Positions 36,628-48,560 of a DNA stretch of 64,000 bases are shown one piece after another (within the stretch, counting starts at the first letter, position 1; the number at the start of each line of letters is the position of its first letter). The notes under the pieces were generated by a model that worked only from the letters and a program-made list of their open reading frames with translations, was not told the DNA's origin and made no database searches. This DNA is from Centropus unirufus (lineage: Eukaryota; Chordata; Aves; Cuculiformes; Centropidae). Both the position numbers and the translations under genes were made by a program. The stretch covers positions 1,729,421-1,793,420 of the forward strand of contig VYZI01000085.1 of assembly GCA_013397695.1 (NCBI GenBank), read 5' to 3'.

Positions 36628-36768
36628 TTGGCAGAACAACCCCCTCCACATGCTCTGGTCACATCTAACCTTCACATTTGTGCTTGTATTTAATGCATTC
36701 ATGTGTATTTGTAAGCACTCAAGTGGTTGCAGTGCTTGTATGGGCTTTGGATGGGTTTGTTCTGCCAA
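36628..36768. repeat. Pair of 20-nt inverted repeats, 101-nt spacer
   Basis: TTGGCAGAACAACCCCCTCC (36628-36647) and the reverse complement of 36749-36768 agree at 18 of 20 positions. The 141-base unit could be a small non-autonomous transposon remnant or a chance stem. No target-site duplication is visible at the ends, and pairing does not extend outward. Confidence 0.5.
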
Positions 36769-38414
36769 AATAACAGTTTGTCACCATTAGCGGTTGCTGA
36801 CAGGATCATCAGTAATCTAACATTATTGGGTAAACAGGATTTTTGATTGCAGGATTATTTTTCTCCCAAAGATTAGAATTTTAAGAATAGAAATATTTAT
36901 TCAGCACTTGATATCCGGCCAGAGCAGTTGAATTTTCACTAAGAGAAATAAATCCAGCTAACGCCAAGCAGGGATGCTTTGTAAACTGTGCCAGATAACG
37001 CAAAACCTTGACCAGTCCCAAAGCGCAGATAATTTATGATTTGAAACCTCATGCTATCACCACTGGACCCGGGGAAGAAGTTCAAGGGATACAACATATT
37101 TCTTATTAGAAGCAGTACGAGATGACTCTCCGCTGATGACGTTCTGATGTTTGTTACCCATCTAGATAATTCCGTGAAATCTTTGCTTGAACTTGTTGAC
37201 AAAGTCGCTTCAGTGTATTCCTTTAATACTAATTAGACAAAGTCAGGGCTGGTGTGAGTGAATGGTCTTTGTTCACTGCTAGTGATTAATTATTTAATTT
37301 ATAACTGGAAGCCGCAGGGTTTCACACCCTCGAGGTATTCGCTCGGTGCGACTGCTGAATTTCAAGGTTGAACTCACCAGAATGGTCAGGGAAGTGTCAG
37401 GAAATTGATTTTCTTTAGATTTATCTTGGTGGGGGAGGCTGGCAACTAATAAGATTATGATTGTTCCAAAAAAACAATTGTGTATTGAACACACTGCCAG
37501 TTGCTATAAATCCTGGAACTGTTCAGGAGATGGCTCCATTATTAGCAATGTTTTTGTGGAAAAATGAGAACCACAACATTGGCGTTGGGAAAATCCTGGA
37601 AATTGATAAAAGCGAGCTTTTGTTTGGAAGCAGAGTATCCTTTTGGTTCTCACCTCCTGAAACTGAAAGAGGCCCTGTGTAGTTTCTCTCAGAGGAAGCT
37701 CAAGTCCAGCCTTGTTTATTAAAAATTGGAGCTAAAATGTTATCTCCTCTGAAGAATCAGGTTCCACGCTGGCATGATTCATGCCGGCTGGAGCCAGAGG
37801 GCTTGCTGCTGGCCTCGCTGGGTGTAGCTCTGGTTTTGATGACATAGGCAGGGAGGGAATCTGCCCCAATCTTCCAGAGTTTCACATCCATCGCTGCTCT
37901 GGAAGTAGCCCTGGGTCTTGAAGGTGTCCTGTGGGCACAGTGAGGGCCAGCTCTGGGCTTTGCATCTCCCTCCTCCTGCTCTTCTTCCATTGGGAAGCCT
38001 CTCTTCATGCCTGGGGTAGGCGCAGAAATGCTTTCTAAAAAGGAATTTAGGGAGCCATTCACTAAAAGTAATTGGAGAAAAATGGATTATGCTCCAAGAT
38101 TACATGAAGTGCTTTCCAAATCCCTGAAAGTGCCTGTGATAAGGCAGAGACTTTGAAGCTGATGAGCTATGAGAAGTCTCTGCAGTGAACTGTATTTCCC
38201 ATTATACCATAGGCACAACACTGATCCTGAGCAAGTCCTGCTGGTGAAAATTGTCTTTTACTCCTATGTGTATAAGAATGCTCCGAATATAGGAAAATGA
38301 AAAGCAATAAATACATTAACAAGCCTGATAGAACCATGAAAAAAACCCCAAATATCTAAAATAGCATTAGTTGTTTTATAAAATGCCTAGCATCTCTGGA
38401 ATGACCTGCATTGC
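36769..38414. other. Unique non-coding stretch
   Basis: No gene seen. A near-perfect palindrome GGCATGATTCATGCC lies at 37771-37785 (7-bp arms, one central base). A minus-strand open frame of 101 codons at 37757-38062 has no recognisable domain. Confidence 0.45.
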
Positions 38415-38745
38415 TCACTTCTGATTGTGTACCTCAGGTTAACCTGGTTTTCTCAAAACCAGCTCCAGATCAGAGAAAAATCCTGGTTGCATTGAAGTGA
38501 ATGGGAATTTCACTACACACAGAGTCTTATTTATCCCCAGATTTTCAAACATGAGATGAAAATTTGGCTCTTAATTCCCCCTTGGGATTCTTGAATTAGT
38601 GGTTCAACTTCCAAAAGCTCTGACACCCACTGATTTCAATAGGAGCTGCTGGAGCTCTGTGAAAAAAGGTTCTTAATTTCCAACACTAAATATGGATGGT
38701 GGAATCTTCAAATTAGACTCCTATTTTTGAAAATCTTGGCCCAAA
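38415..38745. repeat. Long old amniote interspersed repeat copy
   Basis: Several words in order are typical of an old repeat I remember from reptile and bird genomes: GCATTGAAGTGAATGGGA, CTGATTTCAATAGGAGCTGC, AACACTAAATATGGAT and CTATTTTTGAAAATCTTGGC. The copy is fairly long for its age. I cannot say whether it is a LINE tail or a DNA-transposon relic. Borders are approximate. Confidence 0.5.
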
Positions 38746-41700
38746 TCTTTATTAATACCACACTACCATGTGTCCTGCATCTATTAGAGCAAACATAGCG
38801 GCATTCAGATCCACATCTGCTGTATTCTCCAAACGTGGGAAACGAAAATGGTCTTTTAATCAGATTTAGATGAAAAGCTCTCTCTGAAATAATGATAGCC
38901 AGTTATGGATAGTCCTTAATTTGCTATTAGTTAAAATATTTCCCAACAGCACAGGGGACAAGTGGTATGTGTATGTACTGTTCCCAGAGAGCTCGGGTAA
39001 TTGGAGTAATTTCAGCAATTTCCAATTTTAGAGGAAGTAACTGATCCCAAGTTGTTACCTAAAGTAATTCTTACTGACAGTATTATAGGCTTGAAACATT
39101 TTCTGCTATGCCAATACCACAAACTAGCTGTGCAATTGCAAATGCATTTGTCACTTCTGGATTTATGTTATTAACACTAGTAGTTTAAAACAAAAATTGC
39201 TTGGGACAGCCTCTGCTTTGGTCCAAAATGAAACGAAAAGAGTTTGATACGTGATTAAAATCAGCATTAAGTCAGATCTCCTCTAAGATCATCTCGCCAG
39301 AATTAACTAGCTAAATAGGGCTGGCTTGGATCTGAATTTGACGGGGAAACTTCTTGGTCTGATGTAAGCACGGGGGGCAGTGGCATTACTGGTTCTGTAG
39401 GGGCTTGGGGCCAGGGCCCTGCGCTGCTTTCCGATCGCGCTGGGCCGTGGAGAGCGCTGGCTGTGCTTTCAATAAAGCTTCTATAGGACATTTTGCAGAA
39501 GAATTAGTCCAGATGTTTTAGCTGGATTTCAGTTTGGCTTTCCTCTGCTTATCTCTCTAGAAACAGCAAGAGTCAGGGTTGCAAAATATTTTTCCATTGA
39601 AATCCTTTCTTTTAGCTGGCCCCTGTTTGCCTGATCTGTGTCGTTCTGCTTGCTGGGCTCCTTGAGCCCGGCCTCTGTTGCCCAGTGTGGGACAGGACTC
39701 TGCTCTGTGGTGGAGCAAGAGCTGTTCAACCACTTCTGAGTGAGGGAGAAGAACTTTTTACACTTTCCCTGGTGTAAAACGAAGCACTTTGTTGTGAACA
39801 CAGCTCCGGTAAAAATCTCCCCACCTCCAAACTGGCTGAATACTGTGGGGTATTTAAAACCTGGCACAAACAAGACGGTTGTGGCTAAAAGATGATTTGA
39901 GCCTTATCTTTATATTTCGCATTTTCTGTGTGTGTGAACAGTGACCATGGAGACGTCGCCGCGCCTGATGGGAGCATGGGGTCCCTCGGTATGGGATGGG
40001 GCAGTTGGGATCTGCCTGGCTCTGGCCAAAGGAGCTGCCTTTGGTGTCTGCTGCCTTGAAAATAGGTCCCCTTAGTAGGAATATTGCAAAGTAATACTAG
40101 GACTGTCTCCTACATCCCCTAGGAAGCAAGAGACAGGGGCAGTGAGAAGGAAACCACACAAAAGCCTTTTTGCATTGCTACATCAGCTTTCTGCATTTTA
40201 TTACTGGAAGCAGGGTCTGGCTCCTCATCTGCTTCTCATCAAGGCTGAACCCTGTGGTACCCTTGTATGTTTGGGCCGTTTGAGGCTACCAGAATAAAAA
40301 CAATAATAAATAACAAATAAGCAACTGGAGTCAAAAGCCATAGGAATTCCTTCCAGGTCCTAGTGGAGTGAGTGGTGAAGTCCTGGTGGACAAGGAAAGC
40401 CCTGGTGGCTACTCCAAAAGGCCAGGGGCATCTGTAGGACTCTGTCACGGCACACACCGAAGCACGCCGGGCTTTGCGTGGTTCCTGCTCAGCACCAGTG
40501 GCTCCAAGCAGGATCAGACCATTGCTCAAAGCCATGTGCTCCACTTCCTACCCAGAGCTTTGGCCCACACGTTGCAGGAGATCTTATCTCCTCGAGCTTT
40601 CTTCTGTAAGACTCGAACCTCTTCCATCTTCTGCCTTGTCCTTGGCTTGCAGGGAGCTGCCAGTGTTGCTGAGGGCATCTCTTTGTATAAATAATGTATG
40701 TGCCTCAGTGGCTCCTAAATATTTCCGACCTTTTCTTGTGGTGTGATGCGGGGAGGAAGCATTTACAGCTCAACCTATATTTCCTTTCAAAGCACTGAAT
40801 TTCCCAACTGTTTAGTAGGGAAACGCATTTCAGAGCGCAGCGTGGCACCGTGTTTGAAGGTGGCCGTGACAACAGTCTTTGCATTGAGGTGCTGGAGGTG
40901 TATTCTCTTGGGCCAGGAGGTCAGTTCAGCTCCGAGGTGCAGGGAGCACCCACGCGTGGGGCTCTGTTGACCCGTCAGGCTGTGCCAGCCACAGCTACAA
41001 GGAACCCAAATGGAAACAAGACCTGGAAGATCATGGATGGGCTTTCCCCTTGCTGCTCAGCAGTGGTCAACAGCCAAATTTGAAGGCTATTTGGTGGGTT
41101 GAAAACCTGAAAACCAGAGGCCCCACCTTTAATGTCAGTTTAGAAAGGTGTATAAAGCATCTGGTTACCCCCGTCTGGGAAGCTAATCCACAGAGAGTTG
41201 AAAGTATCTGGCAAAGAAACACATTTTGCCTTGGGCTTGATTTGGGGAGGGGATAAAAAAAAAAAAAAGTAATATTTCCAGTTTTTTAATCAGTATTTGG
41301 CAGCCATGGAACACTGCCTTACAGTATTAATATGATTATAGGCTACAGCGTGCACTGCAAATGAGGACTTTTGAATACCTGCTCAGTGCAGGTTGGTGAA
41401 GACAAGCAGTGTGCTGAGCTCGAGCAGAAGCGAGGGCCACATTTGTCTCCCATTTTTTTCAGCTATAAAACATAAACGCGTTCTCATTACATCAGTGTGT
41501 ACCATAGTAATGTGATATCCGTTGTGTGACATTGGATTTTAGATTCTTGTACCAAATTGCTGATTGGTAATAGCAAGGGTGAACAAAGAAGATGAAGGAA
41601 TTTTATTATATCTGGAGGGTAAGTAGATACAGCCTGTATAAAGATGGCTTTTCAGTTTCTTCTTACTTCACCAGGGGTGATTCCTTTTCTCAGCATGTTC

Positions 41701-42678
41701 CATTTCAGTTCCAATGCAGTTATTACTGCATTTTTGCTGATGGAATATCAGTGTATGTGAATGTAATTCTACAAAGATGCAATTGCTTATGAACAATTTA
41801 ACCCACCCTTTTAAAATGAATTATGTAACAATGTACACAGATTATCGTATTTTAGGGTTTCTGAGAAGCCAAAGGCATGACCTGAGCGCTCAACAAGTGG
41901 CTTTTGGAAGGAGCCTTCTGTTAACACAACCCAAGCTGGTTCCTATGTTCTGGCTTTGTGGTCCTTGTAAAGAAATCTGGGAGGCTGGGCAGGCGTTCCT
42001 AGAGGGCTTTGAGGAGGTTCTTCATGAAAAAGAAACCGGGCACCCAAGTCCCACTGGTGTCCTGAGCACTGTGCCCTCAACGTGCACTCCATGAACAATC
42101 CACATTAATGAAGGGCCCACATTTCTGCATCTCCCAAAGACTCCCAGGGGGAACTTGCGCAGGGGAAGATGCGAGTGAGATGAGTCTGACATGTAAAACC
42201 AGAAAAGGTTATGAAACATAGCTTAGGGCCTCTGAAAGGTTTCCTCACGGAGAAATAGAAAAGTAGCTCTGCGCGGTAGCGTAACCATAACAGTTGATTG
42301 GCCATAAGCCACAGCTCCGCGCTGTTGCAATGTGCATGTTCTGCTGTTGGGACACGCCGTGATAGGAAGCTTTGAGACAGCCACCAATAACAGCAGCAGA
42401 CCTGTGTCAGGGTCCTCCCTAGTTTTGAATATGGGGTGAAAAAGGCTGGAAACAGAACTGCCATAAAATAGAGAGGAACAAGGGGTTGGAGTGAGAGGGA
42501 CCATGGCTTGGCAGAAGAAATCTTTCTGCTAAAAAGAATAATAATGGACTATGAGTAAGATTAGCTTCAGAGACACACATAGTGTCCACAGGGCACTCTG
42601 TGATGAAGCACACATTCGTGTGCCACATGCCCAATTCATCATTATTTCAAAGCCATTTCACCATTGTTTCTATTACAG
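38746..42678. other. Unique non-coding stretch
   Basis: No gene seen. Contains A14 at 41255-41268. Open frames reach about 114 codons (39529-39873, minus) without recognisable domains. Confidence 0.45.
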
Positions 42679-42792
42679 CCCATTGTAATGGGCTTAGATG
42701 AGAACTGTGTATGGCATATTCATGAAAAAATGACCCGGGGAGAGAGCATCGACACATTACGGGGCAAATATACAGAATGTTACAAACTCCAG
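42679..42792 (+). CDS. Candidate internal coding exon of an unidentified gene
   Basis: This is the most exon-like interval in the window. An acceptor (CACCATTGTTTCTATTACAG) ends at 42678, and a good donor (CTCCAG then GTGAGG) starts at 42793. The 114 bases form exactly 38 codons, open only in phase 0; the other two frames have early stops. The peptide begins PIVMGLDENCVWHI and ends GKYTECYKLQ. Its charged, mixed composition with two cysteines and one tryptophan looks protein-like. A CxWxI spacing recalls CUB-type domains, but that is too little to assign a family. I do not recognise the gene. A phase 0/0 exon could be skipped without frame change. The flanking sequence is intron-like, so a real gene would have very long introns here. 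A chance open frame remains possible, since about one in six random frames of this length lacks a stop. Confidence 0.35.
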
Positions 42793-44171
42793 GTGAGGCA
42801 GAGGGCAGTATGGATTCCTTTTGCAATTGCTCATCCCAACACAGGTGGAAACAGTACCAAATCTTAGTTTTGTTTTGTTTTCTTATTTTTTCTGGGAGGA
42901 TGACTGAAAAAGTTAGTTCCCCACTGAGGTAGGCTGTATTTCACCTTTCAAGCAGCCTGTTCTGCTTATATGTATTAGCACTTGGGAATCTTTCCTGCCT
43001 ACTATTTGTGGTCTGTAATACCATGTGCTGGTGGTTGCACCCAATCTTTGATGAAGACATTTAAAAAAAATAATGAAACAGTGAACTTGTAGCTTGCCCT
43101 ATTTCACTTTGTGCAAAAACCCAATTAAATACCATTAGCTCATATCAGGAAAGATATGAGCCTAGTCTTAACCAGAATTCCATTTTGTGGTCACCCCAAA
43201 TTCTGGGTCCAAAAGCTTCGCAGCTAAAATGGAGATTAGTGTCAGTGAAGTTGCTGTAAAGATGCAGAAATGAATCTCATCTCTAGAAACAAGGACTGGA
43301 TCCTATTTAGGAACAATGCCTCTGTACGCCTTCTACATATTTGGTGAACGCTGGGCTACCAGGCTGTTAACCAGGGAGGGTTCTGGAGCTGTTGATTTAC
43401 TTAAAGCATCATGACACTTACTAATGCAATGCAGATCTCTTTTAGGGCATGTGATGTTTTCCAGAGCTGTTGAGCTGCTGTAGTTCCTCAATGGAATCAG
43501 AGAGATGCAGGGACCTAGCATTAATTTCCAGCACTGTGTAGAAGTATCTTCGTAGAGGGTTTAATTAATGTTCAAATTAATCACAAAGTGCTTTGGTTTC
43601 CCCTTAACCCATGTGTATTAGATTTTGATAGTCCAATGGGAAGTGTCCTACATTGTTTCTCGGCAATACGTGTATTCAGTTTTTATTGTCTATGATAAAA
43701 GAAGCTCAGGCTTTTTATTATCCCAGGATTTGGGTGACAGTAGGGAATGTATCACAGCAAAGCTAAAGCCTAGCTGAGAGCAATTTTACTATTACAGGCA
43801 CAATTACCATCCATTACAAGTTCCAGGAACGAGCACAACCATAACTTTAATAGGTGACTATGTTGCAGCAGCATGAAAAGAAAAAAATGGCATCCCTCCC
43901 TCCCTCAGCTCAGAAGAACAAAGAAATAAATAAAAGACTTTTGGTTGCATGCTCTGTATGAAACCCAGGCAGTCCTGAAGGCATTTGGCTCCTCGGTGGA
44001 AAGCAGCCTTGGCTCCTCCGTCTGTTGCAGTTTCACTTGATTTAGAAGAGTACTTAAGGCTCTTGTGCTGTGCAGTTAGAACGGAAAGAGGCACCTGTGC
44101 AGAATGCTCGGAGTTTCAGTGACTCCGCTTGGGATCTCTGGGCTCTGTTCCCACAGAAACGCCCGTGTGCC

Positions 44172-44189
44172 AGGGTCAGGCCTGACCCT
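44172..44189. promoter_or_regulatory. 18-bp perfect palindrome with nuclear-receptor-type half-sites
   Basis: AGGGTCAGGCCTGACCCT reads the same on both strands. It contains GGGTCA and TGACCC facing each other across four bases, a spacing one longer than the classical estrogen-response inverted repeat. Binding is not shown. Confidence 0.3.
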
Positions 44190-45494
44190 TTCCAGCCCGG
44201 AGAAAGGAGGAGCCTTTATGAGAAGCCTTGGCCAGCTCTAGACCCGGAGTATAACTCGAATTGCACGGGGTTTGCTTTTGTTGCTGTTTAAAAAGCAGCA
44301 AGTGAAGCTGAACTGAAGTTGTTTGCACTTTCTTTCCGTAGTTCAATTATTGCTGCTTTAAGGAAAGCATTTTTTTTTTCACTAGAACTGAAACTGGCAC
44401 CAAGACCCCATTTCAGGAAAGCACTTCCTTGTCCAGTTAGCACTGCAGTAAATCCCTGATTTTAAGCAACTACTCAAATATTGTTGGCTTTTCATCTCTT
44501 AAGGGAATCATTTAGGCAAATGGATGAAATGGGTCAGAAACAAATATGAAGCTGAAAAAAAATAAAAAATTTACCTTGCCCATAACCAGAGAACAGCACA
44601 AATGCTGGCTAAGAGAGAAAATGTTGAAAGATAAGAGTTTTGCTGAAAATCAGTTTTAATCTCAGAGTTGCAATTAGTTTAAGAAGTTTGGACACGGTGC
44701 TGTTCATGTTCTGTTGTGAAGGTCTCCTCGTCTCACACTTGTGCATGAAGGGTACCCAGAGCAGGTTATTCATTGAATCTCTAACACCTTACTTGACGAG
44801 GGTTCTCATTTTCTTACGACTTCACTAATTAATCCAGTTATTGTACGAAAAGGGAAACTGTCTATACAGGTTCTAGACAACGTGATTTCCATACCTCCAT
44901 TTGGTAACTTTTTAATTAATTTGTGTTTTTGAAGTAACAATATTAACTTAATTTGTTGCAGAGATTTAATCACACATGACACTTCAGCTACCCAGACATT
45001 TGTATTTGGATAACTGTATAAGGTTACTCATTAGAGCAGGATCTCCAAATACTACCGACTGGTTTTCCTTCCCAGACGTCTGTCCGTCTGTCCTCAAGTA
45101 GCCTTTTGTGATTGTTTGGCAGCGTGCTGAATTTATGGAATTATGGCCATGTGAAATACAACAGCTTTTCTGAAGGAATAATGGAGAAACTGCCTTCTGT
45201 GCCTGATTTTCCAACAGGGAAGCAGCAGCTCACACAGGCTGGTTTTTCCCTTGAGGCGTTGGGGCTGTGAGTGGCCCCGGGCAGGGCTTGAGCCTGGATG
45301 GGCTTGGATGAGTGATTGTGCCAGGGGGTGGCATGGGCACCAGCGCTTTGTGCTTCCCACAAAGCTGTGCCTGCTTGGGATCTCACTGCCCACCTCTGGC
45401 CTTAGCGGTCAGGTCTGTGGCCACCAAAATGCCACTCATGAGCAGAGAGTTGATGGTCCAGGCTCCTCACCATTGCCACAAACGTGTGGCCACG

Positions 45495-45545
45495 TTCCCT
45501 GTCTTTATACATCTCCGTTTATAAAGCGGGGGTAACAGCAGCCCA
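45495..45545 (+). mobile_element. Possible MIR-like SINE remnant
   Basis: CATCTCCGTTTATAAAGCGG followed by GGGTAACAGCAGCCC parallels the MIR-type CCCATCTGTAAAATGGGGATAA stretch. Only about 50 bases are comparable, so this is weak. Confidence 0.3.
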
Positions 45546-46446
45546 AGGTGTTTCACCGACCTGATGTGATAACGATAGAGAACGTGGTGTCCAACGCGGT
45601 GATAAGACCCGTGCAAGAGCCTGGGCTCGTTACGATAGGCATTCTCTGCGTAAACGACACAGAGGCATAAATGGTGAGTTTTGATTTGTTTCTCATTCAA
45701 AGGATTCAATGAATTTTGTCTGAATGCATTTGCAGGCACTCTGCCTGTTGTCAGCATTTACGCCTGTAACTGTGAAGATCCAAGGCGTAATTCAGTGGTG
45801 TTAATTCTTATTTAATTTCATGGGAAAAAGAAACAGAACAAAGAGTGAAGTGCCTTCCTCCTCCCCACCCCCCCATGTCAATAATCCAACCAGTTTAAAT
45901 GTATATTTATTTTATGTTTGAAATCATGCAAACTATTCAGAAAGCTATGAGAGCTATGAAAAACACAGGGCTTGGAAAACTGGCAGTTTTTGTGGTTTTG
46001 GGGTTTTGAGTGAAGTTTCACAACCAATCAGCCCAGAATAATGTCCGGTAAAGGCATTTCTGCTTGTTAGCCTATTTATTTATTTACTTTGGCAGTCTGA
46101 GCCAAGACAAGACACGTTTGGAGGAAGGTCGGTGGAAATACTCCTGATCTGCCAAAGGGTTTGATCGGGGGCTGAGCTGAGGAGCTGCTCTCGCCGGGGA
46201 GGTGCTCAGCACCCCTCAGAGCTCATGGTGCCTGCTTCGGAGCTCCAGGCTGGAGCACAACCTGCTTGCTCGGGCAGTGCGGGCGCCTCCTGAGGAATTT
46301 GCCCAGAAATGAAACCGATGTTGGATCCATGCGATGCTTTACTTTGGCAGCCACTGCTTTCTGTGTGTCTTTTTCTCTGCTGGTGGCCCTGATCTCATCC
46401 GCCTCGCTGGGGATTGGCTTGATATTGTCCCTCTTCCAGCTGCCTT

Positions 46447-46471
46447 CCCACCCCAGCACCCAGCCTGGCCC
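46447..46471 (-). other. G-quadruplex-type motif on the minus strand
   Basis: C-runs CCC, CCCC, CCC, CCC are separated by loops of 1, 4 and 7 bases. This fits the standard pattern at its looser end. Confidence 0.5.
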
Positions 46472-48120
46472 AGTGGCGACGCCTGAACTATTAACCAAGT
46501 CCTGGCAGAGACTTGGCAGGGACTGGATGCCGCCTGTGGTTCCTTGCTCCCCCTCCCCAAAAAGTGCTAACGTGCATTGCAATGGTTTTTGCTCTTGGGC
46601 TTAGGGCCCTGGGATATCAGGATGAGCTGGGTTCAGAAGAGGAGATCTCCCTTGGGGAATAAGGTTGCTCCGTGGTTTCTCAGCTCATTCTGGGAATTTC
46701 GAGTGGGAGAAGCTCCCCGTGCCCAAACACCGCTTGCTGGAGGATGGTTCCAAAGGGACTTAGGTGCTCCCTGGGGAGTGCAGGCGGTCCTGGGCCTTGG
46801 GGTCAGTTGTAACCCCATGCTCCACCTTCTTGTGTCCACAGCAAAGCTGGGGCCTCAGCACCAGGGCTTCCCCGTGCCGGTTGTGTTTCAGCACGCTGGG
46901 ACAGGGGGTGTAAGGTCCAAATCAGGGGCTCTGTGGCTTTCGGTTTGGTCCCTGCGTGTGACAGACCTGTCAGATACCCACCGGCAGGAGGCCTCCAGAG
47001 ATGAATGAGGTCCAGTCTGTGCAGTCCCCCAGCCCCGCTGGTTGGGTCCCCATGGGCATCCCCATGGGCATCCCCATGGCCTTGGGCCCTGGGAACAGTC
47101 ACATCCCAGTGAAGATTTGTCATTCCCTTGTGCCAGCCACCAGCCTTGCCATCGGGCCTTTTGGCATATCCATGCACCAAGGGGGACACGTGAGATGTGG
47201 GGCTGGGCCAAAAACCAGCAGCCACCTTGGCTCTGGAAGATCCCAGAGGAGAAGCTGGCAATTTTCTGAGAGCACTGCCACCTTGTGTTGGTCCATCCCG
47301 CGCTGTGGTGATGCCATGTTCTGGCATGGACCAGCAGATGTGTTGTTTGCAAGAGATGAAGAGGTCATTCCATGGCCCGAGGCAGCTGTTGGATGCTCCT
47401 GACTGGCCTCGTTAGTGGTGTTGCTCTCCTACCTGCAGGAGCAGAGCCTCTCCCACGTGTAAGCCCAGGGTGATGGGGCAAAGCAACCATTCCTTTGGAT
47501 CCTGAATGCCCATAGCATGGGCTGGACGTCCAGACAACAAAAAGAGTCTGGCGTGCCATCAACAACCCCATCTAAGAGCTGATTGCTCTGTGTAACATGG
47601 GAAGAGAGGCCAGATGAAATTTGTTTCTTTGCTTTTCTTTTTTTTTTTTTTTAACCTGAAAGGTCAATTCTAGTTCTCCCCATCATTTCCTTTGTGCCCA
47701 AACAGATTGTCGGGAGCTGCGTGCTTCCATCGCACACATTCTGCACTACATTAGTTTAATGGCACTGTCACTAGGAATTGCAAACTTTCTCAGCTCCCCC
47801 CTGTGCTGGTGAAACATGGCAACATAAGGAACATCTGTTCCCTTACCCTTTGCTGGAAATGGGAAACATCATATTGCATTTTTGTTATTAGCCTTATTTG
47901 GATGCCAGTGGTTTTGTGTCTAAACACATCAAGGCAGCTGAATAACCTTAATTGAGTACTACAGAAAAAGCATGGTTTCATGCAAATGCAGCTGCCAGCA
48001 TAATTATTAGGACAATACTGAACAACTATTCCTGAGATCAGTTCCAGTTCCTTGGTTTTTATATTGCTCCCTTGCTGCTGAATTTCATTATAAACATCTC
48101 CACACAAACCTATCTATAGT

Positions 48121-48560
48121 GAGGCAGTAAACAAGCTAAGGCCTTAATTTTTTAGATTAAAAAGCCAAACAAACCTAATGACTACAATGTGCACTTGAGC
48201 CTTTGTTTGTACACAAAATTAATTACTTAACCTTCACTAGGAATATCTCCACAGGTAGATCTCTTGTCTTATACAACTTCAAACAATCCCAAGATTTCTA
48301 GAGCACTTTAATCTCAAACAACAGATTCCTGCAGCTCCTATAGAAAATGACAGTATGTATAAATGGAATCAATTAATAATTCCCACATTTAATTATAATG
48401 GATTCATTGTTATTGCATGATGAACCACAGCATGCAATGGGCAATTAAGCAAAGCACTTATATTCAATTCTGTAGTCAACCCATTATATAGAATCACTTA
48501 TTATTAAGCTTGAAACAAGTCAGAGACCAAGCATACAACAAAGGGACAAAGAGAGGCACA
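48121..48560. promoter_or_regulatory. AT-rich block dense in homeodomain-type cores (possible enhancer)
   Basis: TAAT or ATTA cores recur, for example AAAATTAATTACTTAACC, ATCAATTAATAATTCCC and TTTAATTATAATGG. At 48405-48418 CATTGTTATTGCAT places a SOX-type CATTGTT next to an octamer-like ATTGCAT, close to the known SOX-OCT composite layout. No frame of note crosses it. The pattern resembles conserved developmental enhancers of vertebrates, but conservation is not visible from one sequence. Confidence 0.3.

Larger units (their letters stand above)
42793..48120. other. Long unique stretch, GC-rich near 46.2-47.6 kb
   Basis: No confirmed gene. Notable pieces are a 9-bp hairpin at 43138-43161 (GCTCATATC and GATATGAGC, 6-base loop), an 18-bp palindrome at 44172, and a GATA-core cluster at 45568-45637. 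There are also short tandem CCCCATGGGCAT units at 47048-47078 and T15 at 47638-47652. The GC-rich part carries overlapping open frames up to 174 codons on both strands, with no domain seen. Confidence 0.45.

Noticed and set aside
41592..41616. Strong donor-like GGAGG-GTAAGT
   Set aside because: All three frames are closed between it and the nearest usable acceptor.
46803..47327. 174-codon minus-strand frame with overlapping frames in GC-rich DNA
   Set aside because: Several overlapping frames on both strands stay open together. That points to few stops in GC-rich sequence, and the short CCCCATGGGCAT tandem lies inside.
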